A stretch of 39,777 bases of DNA, taken from contig JAIOTO010000060.1 of the NCBI GenBank assembly GCA_021106765.1, positions 1-39,777 of the forward strand, read 5' to 3'. Source of the DNA: Methanosarcinaceae archaeon. GTDB taxonomy: Archaea; Halobacteriota; Methanosarcinia; Methanosarcinales; Methanosarcinaceae. Below are positions 1 to 8,558 of this stretch, one piece after another. Both the position numbers and the translations under genes were made by a program. Numbering within the stretch: position 1 is the first letter of the stretch; each line of letters opens with the position of its first letter. Under the pieces are notes generated by a model. The model was not told where the DNA came from and ran no database searches. It was given only the letters and a program-made list of their open reading frames with translations.

Positions 1-1112
1 CGTCCCACCCGCTGCAGGAGTCGGGATACCTGTCTCGGCGAACCATACTGTACTACATGGTCAACATTTCCAATATCGATGCCAAGTTCCATGGATGAAG
101 TGCAGATCAATCCCCGGATATCGCCATTCTTGAACGATTCCTCAGCCTCGATGCGCGTATCAACGGACAGTGAACCATGATGGACACTAATAGGAACCTC
201 GAGGAGCTTGAATCCGGCAGCAAGGGATTCTGCACTCTGGCGTGTGTTCACGAATATCAGGGTAGATAAATGATCATCAACAATATCCTTGATGATGCGA
301 AGATGAGATGCGAAATCTGGTTCGCAACCTAGTTTTCTGGCAACCGATATGTCGCTGTCCAATACCTGTGGACTGATCACATTGAACTCCAGCAGGTTGA
401 TCATATCGACCTTCTCTACGGAAACCTCACGCTGCGAGCCTACCAAAAATTGTGCTACAACATCCGGGTTCCCCACGGTTGCTGAGAGGCCGATCCTCTG
501 GAATTCCCCGGAAAGTTCCACAAGTCTCTCAAGGCCAATGGATAGCTGGGCTCCTCGCTTGGAAGACGCAAGCTCATGTATCTCGTCCACGACAACGTAT
601 CTCACATAACTCAGGTTCTTACGAAGTCGTGAGCCAGTGAACATAGCTTGGAGGGTCTCGGGAGTTGTGATCAGCAGGTCGGGAGGATCTTTTGATTGTT
701 TCTGTCGTTCGTACTGCGACGTATCCCCGTGCCTGACCTGCACTTTGATACCAAGTTCCCTGCCCCACCACTGCATACGTGAGAGCATATCCCGATTCAG
801 AGCCCGCAGAGGTGCGATATAGAGGGCAGAGATACCCTTTCTGTCCTCTTCGCTCTTGAGCAGTATGTGATGAAAAAGTGGGAGAACTGCAGATTCGGTC
901 TTTCCGGAGCCAGTGGGGGCTATGAGAAATGTGTGTTCGTTGTTGAGGATATGAGGGATAGAGCGCGCCTGTGGCCGGGTTGGTTCCATGAACCCCTGTT
1001 TTTCAAGAGCCGCACGTATGGCTGGGTGGAGACGATCAAAGATATTGTTGAATGAAAGTCCTTTCCCATTTAATGTATTCCTTACAACGTTATTTTCTTC
1101 ATTTTTTACCAT
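1..1112 (-). CDS. lhr: Lhr-family superfamily 2 DNA/RNA helicase, C-terminus cut by window edge
   Basis: ATP-dependent helicase of the Lhr type, expected to act on nucleic acid in repair or RNA metabolism. The N-terminal 370 residues are present and the gene continues past base 1. Visible motifs in order: Walker A APTGSGKT, the Lhr-like [10 protein letters not shown] stretch, motif Ic TTPETLQ, Walker B DEIH, motif III SAT, then the second RecA domain with [20 protein letters not shown]-like motif V ([12 protein letters not shown]) and motif VI QRVGR. The start ATG at 1112-1110 overlaps the stop of the upstream phosphoesterase gene by 7 bp, which fixes the start and suggests translational coupling. 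Helicase identity is firm. The Lhr subfamily (rather than another archaeal SF2 branch) is inferred from motif wording, because the Lhr-specific C-terminal domains lie outside the window. Confidence 0.88.
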   Translation of the reverse strand, partial: MVKNEENNVVRNTLNGKGLSFNNIFDRLHPAIRAALEKQGFMEPTRPQARSIPHILNNEHTFLIAPTGSGKTESAVLPLFHHILLKSEEDRKGISALYIAPLRALNRDMLSRMQWWGRELGIKVQVRHGDTSQYERQKQSKDPPDLLITTPETLQAMFTGSRLRKNLSYVRYVVVDEIHELASSKRGAQLSIGLERLVELSGEFQRIGLSATVGNPDVVAQFLVGSQREVSVEKVDMINLLEFNVISPQVLDSDISVARKLGCEPDFASHLRIIKDIVDDHLSTLIFVNTRQSAESLAAGFKLLEVPISVHHGSLSVDTRIEAEESFKNGDIRGLICTSSMELGIDIGNVDHVVQYGSPRQVSRLLQRVG

Positions 1113-1966
1113 TTAGTCCCCCCCTTCGGTCTTCTTCGTCTTCTTCCAGACCGTGATGTTTTTTTTGTAATATCGAGCTTTCGTATATTCTTCAGCATAC
1201 CGAGTTCTGTCCCATCGAGAAGATAGATCCTAGCCCTGTCAAGTTCGATCGCCTGGGAAACAAACATCGGTCCCAGCAGATCATAATATACCACTTCATT
1301 GAAAGCCACACCCCCACACAATTCATTAAAAGCAGGTATTACAAGGACGGGCGGATCGTTCCATTGATCATGTACATCCATTCCGATCGTGTTAAAATGT
1401 TTGTAAACGATCTCTTCATTGAATCGGGTCCTGATCCATACAGGTTCGATCGAAGAGTAACCCAGTTCATCCGTAAGTCGGACGGTGGGATGGTTGTGTG
1501 CAACGATCACATGCTCGGCGAACAGGATCTCAGGATCTGGCCAGGTGTGTCCATGGAAATAACCGACCCCGTCCACAACTGCCCCCCTTGAAGGATGAAG
1601 GGTCACATTTTTGTTTGGAGACAGTAGAGAACCGATGCCACCATCATGATTGCCAGGGAAGACGTCGACTTTGGCATATTTTGCAAGTGAATTGATGAAG
1701 TACGGGACCTCATCCCTCTCCTGCCATGACACCTGTGGGACGTTGTGCTTGATGTCACCAAGAAGGACGATGCGATCGGGGTGTGACTGCTCGATATATG
1801 TTTTGATACGATCCAATCGCTGCTCGAGTTGGCTGGGAATAGAAAAACCACTGTTGTAAAGGTCCCACTCGATACCGAGGTGAATGTCAGCTATCACCAG
1901 AGCCTTCGATCTGCCTGTGATGACCAGAGCAGGTTCATTCAGTATAGGTTCGATCTCGATCGTCAT
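1106..1966 (-). CDS. SbcD/Mre11-related metallophosphoesterase
   Basis: Calcineurin-like phosphoesterase of 286 aa, of the archaeal SbcD-related type. The five metal-binding blocks are visible: ADIHLG near residue 26, LLGDIKH near 69, GNHDGG near 105, VAHNHP near 154 and a GHTWPD block near 139. The C-terminus is very basic ([11 protein letters not shown]), which would suit nucleic-acid binding. It is the first gene of a two-gene unit with the Lhr-like helicase, whose start overlaps this stop by 7 bp. In bacteria Lhr helicases are also found paired with a metallophosphoesterase, so a joint role in DNA repair or processing is a reasonable inference. A TATA-like element lies about 30 bp upstream, so the transcript probably has a very short leader. 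Substrate is unknown. Confidence 0.85.
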   Translation of the reverse strand: MTIEIEPILNEPALVITGRSKALVIADIHLGIEWDLYNSGFSIPSQLEQRLDRIKTYIEQSHPDRIVLLGDIKHNVPQVSWQERDEVPYFINSLAKYAKVDVFPGNHDGGIGSLLSPNKNVTLHPSRGAVVDGVGYFHGHTWPDPEILFAEHVIVAHNHPTVRLTDELGYSSIEPVWIRTRFNEEIVYKHFNTIGMDVHDQWNDPPVLVIPAFNELCGGVAFNEVVYYDLLGPMFVSQAIELDRARIYLLDGTELGMLKNIRKLDITKKTSRSGRRRRRPKGGTKW

Positions 1967-1991
1967 CCTTGTAGTCTCTGTAATACCTGAT

Positions 1992-2010
1992 CAGTGTAGA
2001 TATATATATG
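1992..2010 (-). promoter_or_regulatory. TATA-like promoter element of the phosphoesterase-helicase unit
   Basis: An A/T block read on the minus strand as CATATATATATC lies about 30-45 bp upstream of the ATG at 1966. With normal archaeal spacing, transcription would begin within some 10-20 bp of the start codon, giving a short or absent leader. Assigned by eye only. Confidence 0.4.
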
Positions 2011-2093
2011 TCTGTATAGAAACCTTATTTCAAATGATGAGTTCACTCGTCTTAGTAGAAACTGTCGGATAATAAGACATTTAAAGCTTTTCC

Positions 2094-2116
2094 ATTCGCA
2101 TAAAGTGCGAATTTTT
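2094..2116 (+). terminator. Perfect 7-bp hairpin followed by a T run in a gene-free stretch
   Basis: The arms ATTCGCA (2094-2100) and TGCGAAT (2106-2112) pair perfectly around a 5-base loop and are followed by more T residues. The shape is that of a terminator, but no plus-strand gene ends just upstream, so it may be a relic of a lost gene or a regulatory site. The rest of 1967-2385 shows no gene that I can support. Confidence 0.3.
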
Positions 2117-2385
2117 AAGGAATTACTTAAATTTCATAGATATATCACTCTTTCGAATCGATGAAATCATTTCATCTCTCCTTGTTTCGGTTCTATGTGT
2201 GCCCTTATTCTCATGTCATCTTCAAAATCCTTGGATTTACCGTACATTTTCGCCTCCTTTTAAATCGGATAATGTTTGTTTATTGTGATAGTTCTGTGAT
2301 CTAGTTTTGACATTTTGGTTTCGAATTACAGTTATGAATATCATTTCTTTTGAAATGCTAAAGAAGGGACCTATTTCTCTTGTTG

Positions 2386-2475
2386 TTCGTAGAACTGCAC
2401 GGCGGAACAGTGTGGGTGGAAAGTGAGCCCGGAGAAGGAAGCACGTTTACCTTCATCATACCCCTCAGTGTTTAA
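2386..2475 (+). pseudogene. Remnant of a histidine kinase C-terminus
   Basis: About 29 codons ending in TAA read FVELHGGTVWVESEPGEG and then STFTFIIP, which is the canonical final strand and helix of a HATPase_c domain. An in-frame stop lies at 2359-2361, so nothing more of the kinase is left. The stretch closely matches the last codons of the intact kinase ending at 4497 at both protein and DNA level (the segment around VWVESEP is almost identical). It is best read as the scar of a kinase gene that was duplicated or deleted here. Confidence 0.7.
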
Positions 2476-2527
2476 GCTCCCAAATACCGACAAACGATGT
2501 TAATGGCATCGATGAACTTTCGCCACA

Positions 2528-2546
2528 ATGATAAATATATATCATG
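2528..2546 (+). promoter_or_regulatory. TATA-box promoter of the histidine kinase
   Basis: The block GATAAATATATATCA sits about 65-80 bp upstream of the kinase ATG and is the best TATA match in the upstream region. It is also part of a short inverted repeat (TGATA/TATCA). An SD-like AGGA lies at about 2596-2599. Assigned by eye. Confidence 0.45.
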
Positions 2547-2607
2547 CTAATCATAGTGTATACGGCGCATTATAGCAATCCATGAACATCGTTTCAGGAA
2601 TATAATA

Positions 2608-4497
2608 ATGGTACAGATACTTATTGTAGAAGATGAAGTCATCGTGGCCATGAGTATCAAAAGCAAACTGATAGCTCTGGGTTATTCAATATTAGCTATT
2701 GTGAGATCTGGCGAAGACGCCCTCAAAACGATCGAGTTAGACGAGCCAGACATCGTGATAATGGATATTGTCATCAAAGGAACGATGAATGGTGTGGAAG
2801 TCGTCAGGGAGATCAATCGTCATTATGACATCCCCATTATATATCTAGCAGCCCATTCCGATGAGCAGACCCTGACGCAAATAAAGCAGACCAGAGTCTA
2901 TGGATACCTGAAGAAACCCTTTGATATCGATGAACTTGGTCGCACCATTGAAAACGCTCTGTATTATCATCAAATGGAGCAGAAATCGGATATTAAGAGA
3001 AAACTGCATGCACAGATCGAAGAGCAGAAACATAAATTGGCAAATAGCGAGACCAGGTACAATAATATATTTGACTATGACCCCAACGGTCTATTCATAT
3101 CCAATGAACATGGCGATATCCTGGAAGTGAACAACGCTGCGTCACGGATGACAGGATACTCAAAGGACGAACTGCTGTCGATGAAACTTATCGACCTTAT
3201 TCCTCCTGAGCATAAAGATAATGCCAGAGAACACATCGATGAAATGGCTGAAAAGGGTCAAACATACTGGGAAGGAATCTTTGTCAAAAAGGATGGCAAC
3301 ATAGGATATTGCAAAATAAAAGCTGTCAAGATATCACACAATAGGTTCCTTGGATTTGTTGTCGACATGACCCGCGAACGAATAGCAGAACAAAAAGCGC
3401 ACCAAGCTGAGCAGATCATCAACAATAGTCCTGACATTTTGTTCAAGTGGAAGGCCCAACCCGGCTGGCCTGTTGAGTATGTAAGCAAGAATATTAGTAA
3501 ACTGGGATATTCCGCAAATGAAATGATCGATGGTACAGTATTATATTCAGATCTGATCCATCCCCTGGATCTTGAGCGGATAGAATCTGAGACCATATAT
3601 AACACAGAGAACCATATCGATCAGTTTGAACAGGAGTACCGTTTGATCGATGGTTATGGATCTATCAGATGGATTAACGACTGGACACTCATCATCAGGG
3701 ACGCAGATGGAAGTCCCACGTATTATCACGGGATCATCACCGATATCACAACACATAAAAAAACAGAACGAGCACTGCTCAATGCAAAACTGACCGCAGA
3801 GGCGGCCTGCCTTACCAAATCAGAGTTCCTGGCTAACATGAACCATGAGCTGAGAACACCCCTCAACGCGGTGATCGGATTTTCAGATGTGTTGCTTGAT
3901 GAAACATTCGGCGAACTGAACACTAAACAGAGAACATACCTGAAAAATGTATTAGAAAGTGGTAAACATCTGCTTCACCTGATCAGCGATATCCTTGATC
4001 TTTCAAAGATCGAGGTGGGAGGGATGGAGATGGAGTATGAAAAATTCTCTTTGGTTGATGTTATCAATGAGGTGAAGACGATGACAACTCAGCTGGCGGG
4101 TAAAAAGAACATAGTGGTAGAAACAGATATTGATCCCTGTCTTGATGAAATAACAGCTGATCTTACCAAGGTCAAGGAGATCCTCTACAATCTGGTGGAA
4201 AATGCCATCAAGTTCACAACAAATGAGGGATCCGTTACTGTCAAAGCAATATTTGCTGAAAACCTTGCACAGATATCGGTCACAGATACCGGCATCGGCA
4301 TTTCGAACAAGGATATGGATAAACTGTTTAAGCCCTTTATGCAGGTGGATGGCTCGACCACACGAGAGTATGGAGGCACCGGACTGGGACTCATGCTTGT
4401 GAAAGAATTTGTCGGCATGCATAACGGGGAGGTCTGGGTGGAAAGCGAGCCAACCGTGGGAAGCACGTTCACCTTCACCATACCCTCCAGTGCCTGA
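2608..4497 (+). CDS. Hybrid sensor histidine kinase, REC-PAS-PAS-HisKA-HATPase
   Basis: Cytoplasmic 629-aa two-component kinase. Domains in order: an N-terminal receiver (about 1-120) with the acidic pocket E8/D9, phospho-acceptor D53 and K103 in the KKP motif; a linker coiled coil (about 125-150); two PAS/PAC domains (about 150-265 and 270-385, the second with a typical GIITDIT end); HisKA with phospho-acceptor H413 in NHELRTPLN; and HATPase_c with an N box at N532, DTGIGI, and a G2 box GTGLGL near 592. No transmembrane segment is visible, so the signal is probably intracellular. Its receiver lacks an obvious partner kinase and no effector regulator is adjacent, although a lone receiver gene lies 1 kb downstream. 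Such receiver-first kinases are common in Methanosarcinales. The ligand is unknown. Confidence 0.93.
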   Translation: MVQILIVEDEVIVAMSIKSKLIALGYSILAIVRSGEDALKTIELDEPDIVIMDIVIKGTMNGVEVVREINRHYDIPIIYLAAHSDEQTLTQIKQTRVYGYLKKPFDIDELGRTIENALYYHQMEQKSDIKRKLHAQIEEQKHKLANSETRYNNIFDYDPNGLFISNEHGDILEVNNAASRMTGYSKDELLSMKLIDLIPPEHKDNAREHIDEMAEKGQTYWEGIFVKKDGNIGYCKIKAVKISHNRFLGFVVDMTRERIAEQKAHQAEQIINNSPDILFKWKAQPGWPVEYVSKNISKLGYSANEMIDGTVLYSDLIHPLDLERIESETIYNTENHIDQFEQEYRLIDGYGSIRWINDWTLIIRDADGSPTYYHGIITDITTHKKTERALLNAKLTAEAACLTKSEFLANMNHELRTPLNAVIGFSDVLLDETFGELNTKQRTYLKNVLESGKHLLHLISDILDLSKIEVGGMEMEYEKFSLVDVINEVKTMTTQLAGKKNIVVETDIDPCLDEITADLTKVKEILYNLVENAIKFTTNEGSVTVKAIFAENLAQISVTDTGIGISNKDMDKLFKPFMQVDGSTTREYGGTGLGLMLVKEFVGMHNGEVWVESEPTVGSTFTFTIPSSA

Positions 4498-4502
4498 AAC
4501 TC

Positions 4503-5414
4503 TCACATGCCAGAGCTTCCAAATATAGTGGTGATGATACATAACCCGATACCCAGCATTATGAACTGTCCATCCGCCATGACATCACATAGTGTATTCA
4601 TTCTTTTACCTCGATCAAAAAGATAAATATAGCAATGAGCATAGATAAAACCTGAAGCTAATATACATACTCCTGCAAATGACAAATACTCAAAGGATAT
4701 CGTCAAAGCAACCACACCAGCAAGCAAATTCATAAACCATAGCAGGTATTTTGTTCTCTGTGCGCCCAAAAGTACTGGTATCGTAACAATCCCTGATATG
4801 CGATCACCTTCGATGTCCCTCATATCAAATACAGCACTATTGATAAACACCAGTGTAAAGAAGAATAATATCGTAATAAACGACAGCATATCTGCACTAC
4901 TGCCATAGAACTGGAGCGGAAGAAGGGCTGGAGTCAATGACCATGCCAATGCGATCACAAGATTCTTTCCTGATGGTACCTCTTTTAACCTGCGATATTT
5001 GAAGGATCTGGGAAGCCAGGTAAAACTATAAAGCAAACCAGAGACCAGGGGGATCGAGGCAATCAGCACAGCCCCCAATCCAAAAGAAGCTGAAATCCCT
5101 AACGCTGTTACATAAGCGATCACTGAAGATGAAAATAGGAACTTTTCATATCGTTTCGTAAAAGCATAGCGTTGTGAATGGTTTATCGAATCTTCTTCCT
5201 CATCTGCTTTCCTATCAATGTTATACACGGAGTACGTCACAAGGAACATCACAGCAAATACCTGCCAGTTGAAAGGGATCCCATGTAGCATACATGATAT
5301 ATACCCCATTGCCACACCGGCGAAGGAGAGATATATCGAGGTGTAGATAAGCAGGTCGACAATCTGTACGATTTCAAATTTAACGGTCTTATTGAATTGT
5401 GTATATCCACTCAT
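4503..5414 (-). CDS. UbiA-family membrane prenyltransferase
   Basis: A 303-aa multi-helix membrane protein of the UbiA superfamily, which transfers prenyl chains to aromatic or lipid acceptors. Both Asp-rich motifs are visible: a variant first motif YNIDRKADEEED near residue 65 and the second motif DMRDIEGD near 195. Eight or nine hydrophobic segments can be counted. It converges with the sensor kinase (5 bp between stops) and diverges from the receiver gene at 5569. Possible roles are in lipid, menaquinone-like or methanophenazine side-chain chemistry. The sequence does not settle the substrate, and the first motif differs from the textbook NDxxDxxxD. Confidence 0.85.
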   Translation of the reverse strand: MSGYTQFNKTVKFEIVQIVDLLIYTSIYLSFAGVAMGYISCMLHGIPFNWQVFAVMFLVTYSVYNIDRKADEEEDSINHSQRYAFTKRYEKFLFSSSVIAYVTALGISASFGLGAVLIASIPLVSGLLYSFTWLPRSFKYRRLKEVPSGKNLVIALAWSLTPALLPLQFYGSSADMLSFITILFFFTLVFINSAVFDMRDIEGDRISGIVTIPVLLGAQRTKYLLWFMNLLAGVVALTISFEYLSFAGVCILASGFIYAHCYIYLFDRGKRMNTLCDVMADGQFIMLGIGLCIITTIFGSSGM

Positions 5415-5568
5415 AATACATTAGTGTGGATAACATGATGTACACATTAATTTCGGCAACTAATATTAATCAGAGTAATTAACATTATTCACAATAATAA
5501 ATGTATATGAGACAAACTATAATATCCACTGTATGATGACATTAACTCATCTTTAAGGATGTAAGTAC

Positions 5569-5991
5569 ATGGAACCTAAAACGATTTCAAAAGTTCTTAT
5601 AGTTGATGATGAACCAGATACGATTGAACTACTTCAAATCGTACTTGCAAAGAACTATAAAACTATATCTGCCTACTGCGGGCGTGAAGTACTCAACATT
5701 GCAAGATCTGAGAAACCAGATATCATCATCCTCGATATTATGATGCCGGATATGACAGGATATGAAGTCTGTAAAATACTTAAAAATGATATCGAAACCA
5801 TGTCCATTCCGATAATCTTACATTCAGCCCTTTCCGACAGTTCTGACAGGGAGATAGGGATGGACTCAGGAGCCGATGAATACCTTACCAAACCTGTAGA
5901 TATAGAAAATTTGAAATCGACAGTATCGACACTGCTCGATCGAAAACTGAACCACAATTCTCCCCTTCATGAAGAAAAGTCTGGTGTATAG
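5569..5991 (+). CDS. Stand-alone response regulator receiver protein
   Basis: A 140-aa protein consisting of a single CheY-like receiver: acidic pair D13/D14, phospho-acceptor D56 in ILDIMMPD, the switch Ser in LHSALS, and the conserved lysine in YLTKP. The last 20 or so residues are a polar tail with no output domain, so it must work through protein contacts or as a phospho-shuttle. A possible partner is the hybrid kinase upstream, but the two are separated by the oppositely oriented prenyltransferase gene. An SD-like AAGGATG lies just upstream of the ATG. Confidence 0.92.
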   Translation: MEPKTISKVLIVDDEPDTIELLQIVLAKNYKTISAYCGREVLNIARSEKPDIIILDIMMPDMTGYEVCKILKNDIETMSIPIILHSALSDSSDREIGMDSGADEYLTKPVDIENLKSTVSTLLDRKLNHNSPLHEEKSGV

Positions 5992-6025
5992 ATATACTAA
6001 AGGCATTGCAAAATAAACAATGGAC

Positions 6026-6838
6026 TCAAAATTGTATTGCCCTTGATCTTTTTCGGTAGTGGTCGAATAGCCGTTCTCCCCATCCGATGGCTTTTTCGTC
6101 GTAGCTGAAAATATCTGTTGTGGTGTCATACGTCACACCATCGCTACGATACAAACCAAGGGAGATGCACTTGTCGGTAACAGTGAACCCGGTCATGAGA
6201 TCAACATCACATACCATTATCTTAAAGTTAGAAAATGTGCTCAGTGTATCGATCTGATCACGATATGGTGGTCTCTGAAGTTCCCTGGCAACTTCGGGAG
6301 TTATGATCAATTCCACTGGAACTCCTTCCAGGACCCTTTGTGCCAGCATCTCAGCATGCCCTTCACCCATGATGGAGGTGACACCATATATCTGATCCGC
6401 TTCACTTAACATTTTCAGATAATTGTTGTAAACATTGAAGATCTCCACGGACCTGTCACTGATAATCTCGGAATTGTAAAGGCATCCGATATTGTTTCGC
6501 AGAGGGGATGGAATGCCCTCTAAATAATGCTCTTCCCAGAATGACTTGAACTTGTCGAGCACGCCCATGGTAATCACCGAATCAGATATCTTACCGGCAA
6601 ACACCTCTCCCATTGGAGTCAGATAATATCCATGGTCCGTAGGCATGATCAGTGCCTTCGATTCTAATATCCTGATCTTTGGGATCAATGCCTGGGACGA
6701 ACTACCGGTTATATCACGTAATTCTGCAAGGGATCTTTTGCCATTCAGGAGAGACAGAAGTACCTGGGTTTGGAGCCTGGAACGGTAGATTCCCTGCACA
6801 TTACCCTTTACCTCATTGAAAATATCAATAATATCCAT
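6026..6838 (-). CDS. HTH transcriptional regulator of the DUF1724 / Msr-like family
   Basis: A 270-aa DNA-binding protein. Residues about 20-85 form a winged helix (LLSLLNGKRSLAELRDITG, then a recognition helix SSSQALIPKIRILESKAL). The remainder matches the C-terminal domain (DUF1724) found with this helix in Methanosarcina Msr regulators of methylotrophic genes, which I recognise by layout and phrases such as YLTPMGEVFA and LGLYRSDG. The start ATG has a good SD (AGGTGG) upstream. Its promoter region contains a perfect 10-bp inverted repeat over the TATA box, suggesting autoregulation or control by another factor. It converges with the receiver gene (34 bp between stops) and follows cbiP in the same direction, 128 bp away. 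The effector and targets are unknown. Confidence 0.8.
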   Translation of the reverse strand: MDIIDIFNEVKGNVQGIYRSRLQTQVLLSLLNGKRSLAELRDITGSSSQALIPKIRILESKALIMPTDHGYYLTPMGEVFAGKISDSVITMGVLDKFKSFWEEHYLEGIPSPLRNNIGCLYNSEIISDRSVEIFNVYNNYLKMLSEADQIYGVTSIMGEGHAEMLAQRVLEGVPVELIITPEVARELQRPPYRDQIDTLSTFSNFKIMVCDVDLMTGFTVTDKCISLGLYRSDGVTYDTTTDIFSYDEKAIGWGERLFDHYRKRSRAIQF

Positions 6839-6910
6839 GTTCCACCTAGTCGGAGAGAAAGTTGAAACTATTTAAGAGTATCAATAGCAGATTTGTCAAG
6901 AGCTCTTTAT

Positions 6911-6937
6911 ATTATATTACGAATAGGGTAATATAAT
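6911..6937. promoter_or_regulatory. Perfect 10-bp inverted repeat over the regulator promoter, candidate operator
   Basis: ATTATATTAC (6911-6920) and GTAATATAAT (6928-6937) are exact reverse complements separated by 7 bases. On the minus strand the repeat overlaps the A/T-rich TATA candidate for the HTH gene starting at 6838, leaving a leader of roughly 40 bases. A dimeric regulator could cover it and block TBP. It lies 30 bp past the cbiP stop, so a terminator role is possible, but no T run follows on that strand. Confidence 0.55.
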
Positions 6938-6966
6938 GACATGTAAGGTAAAACTTTTTGACAGAA

Positions 6967-8463
6967 TCATCTGTCCTGCGATCCAACTCCTATGATCTCA
7001 TAGACCTTATTCATATCCAGATGATTTTGTATTATCTCTGCCAGTTCCTCATATGGATCTTTTTCAAAGACTATCTCATCTGAATAATCAAGACCTTTTT
7101 TGTTCAGGAGATAGGTAACCAGTGCCCTGCGCATATTCGCATTCTCAAACAAACCATGCAGGTATGTGCCAATTACGAGACCGGAGTCATCGACACATCC
7201 ATCATCCCCGAAGACAGGGTTCTTAGAATCCGTCATACCCATGTGGATCTCATAGCCAGATATGTTCTCACCTTCTATGGGGTCAAAGATCGGGCTGCCA
7301 TAGTTCACTACTTTGGTCACCTGAACGGTCCTTTTCTCATAAGCATCAAATTCAGTTTCAATATCCAAAAGTCCAAGGCCATCAAAACTGGCCGCTTCTC
7401 CATCCTCAATACCTGAATCAACAACATATTTGCCGAGCATCTGGTAACCGCCACATATCCCAAGGATGGGAACCTTGCCGGAGAGCTGTATGATCTGATC
7501 AGCCATTTTACTGTGCATGAGTTCCTTAAGATCACCAATGGTGTTCTTGGTACCCGGCAGGATCACGGCATCAGGCTCGCCCAGATCCTCATCGAGACCC
7601 ACATACCGGACCCGTGCAAGGGATTCGAGGGGTTCGAAATCAGTGAAATTGGATATGCGTGGGAAACGTATCACAGCGATCTCCACACTGGAAGCTGTGT
7701 CATTGGACCCACTTGAACCAGTAGATTTGTCATCAATGGAAACCGAATCTTCGGACGGGATCCGCAGGGTGGAATATGGGATCACTCCCAGGACTGGAAT
7801 ACCGGTCCGCTCCTCGATCTCCTCTACTCCCGGGCTGAGGATGTCAGGATCACCCCTGAACTTGTTGATGATGAGACCGCGCACGTTGCGGCGCACGTCC
7901 TCGGGCAACAGTTCAATGGTACCGTACAGACTTGCGAAAACCCCTCCACGCTCAATGTCCCCCACCAGGATGATGGGAGCATTGGTCAACCGTGCCGTCC
8001 CGATGTTTACAATATCGCGATCATATAGATTGATCTCAGCAGCTCCACCGGCACCCTCCATTACTACGATTTCGTATTCATCGCCCAATCGCCCAAGGGC
8101 GCCCCGGAGAACATCGTGTGTTTCCTCAATGGACCTATAGTAGGAGCCAGCACTTTTATCAGCATACGGCTCACCCATAATGATCACCTGGGAAACTCTG
8201 TCACCCTTTGGTTTCAAGAGAACAGGATTCATATCTACCGTGGGTTCGATACCGGCAGCTTTGGCCTGTATCGCCTGAGCGATGCCGATCTCCTTACCAT
8301 CCAGTGTGATCCAGGAGTTCAGGCTCATATTCTGTGCCTTGAAGGGTGCAACCCTGTGTTTCGCAGATAGGATCTTACAAAAAGCTGTCACTATCGCACT
8401 TTTACCTACATGTGAAGCAGTTCCGAGTACCAGCAGATATTTGGGATCGTTATTTTCTATCAT
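6967..8463 (-). CDS. cbiP: Cobyric acid synthase CbiP/CobQ
   Basis: Glutamine-dependent amidotransferase that amidates the b, d, e and g side chains of adenosylcobyrinate a,c-diamide late in cobalamin synthesis (498 aa). The N-terminal dethiobiotin-synthetase-like domain has the P loop GTASHVGKS and the EGAGGAAEINL segment. The C-terminal class I glutaminase domain has its nucleophile in GICGGYQ (C337) and the catalytic His in YLHGLFEN. The ATG at 8463 is preferred over the in-frame TTG at 8472 because an AGGT lies about 9 bases upstream of it. It is transcribed away from cbiT through a shared 95-bp promoter region. Confidence 0.95.
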   Translation of the reverse strand: MIENNDPKYLLVLGTASHVGKSAIVTAFCKILSAKHRVAPFKAQNMSLNSWITLDGKEIGIAQAIQAKAAGIEPTVDMNPVLLKPKGDRVSQVIIMGEPYADKSAGSYYRSIEETHDVLRGALGRLGDEYEIVVMEGAGGAAEINLYDRDIVNIGTARLTNAPIILVGDIERGGVFASLYGTIELLPEDVRRNVRGLIINKFRGDPDILSPGVEEIEERTGIPVLGVIPYSTLRIPSEDSVSIDDKSTGSSGSNDTASSVEIAVIRFPRISNFTDFEPLESLARVRYVGLDEDLGEPDAVILPGTKNTIGDLKELMHSKMADQIIQLSGKVPILGICGGYQMLGKYVVDSGIEDGEAASFDGLGLLDIETEFDAYEKRTVQVTKVVNYGSPIFDPIEGENISGYEIHMGMTDSKNPVFGDDGCVDDSGLVIGTYLHGLFENANMRRALVTYLLNKKGLDYSDEIVFEKDPYEELAEIIQNHLDMNKVYEIIGVGSQDR

Positions 8464-8558
8464 ATAAAACAACCTATTACAACAAGTTTTTATGTAACAA
8501 CTTCTATTAGATGCTTAGTATATCAAATTAACTCCAATTAACTTTATTTGGGATAATC
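8464..8558. promoter_or_regulatory. Divergent promoter region between cbiP and the cbiTLFGHC operon
   Basis: This 95-bp A/T-rich spacer must hold both promoters. TATA-like blocks lie near 8488-8496 and 8518-8526. An AATTAACT element occurs twice in direct orientation near 8524-8541, and an ACAAC/GTAACAAC pair lies near 8479-8502. Either could be an operator for joint control. No cobalamin riboswitch box is visible. Confidence 0.4.

Noticed and set aside
4003-4542. 179-codon minus-strand frame over the kinase HATPase region
   Set aside because: His/Ser/Cys-rich antisense translation overlapping both the kinase and the end of ubiA. No supporting motif or SD.
7517-8140. Long plus-strand open frame (207 codons) opposite cbiP
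   Set aside because: It is antisense to a well-matched cobyric acid synthase and its translation is Ser/Arg/Pro-rich without any motif. It is a shadow of the real gene.
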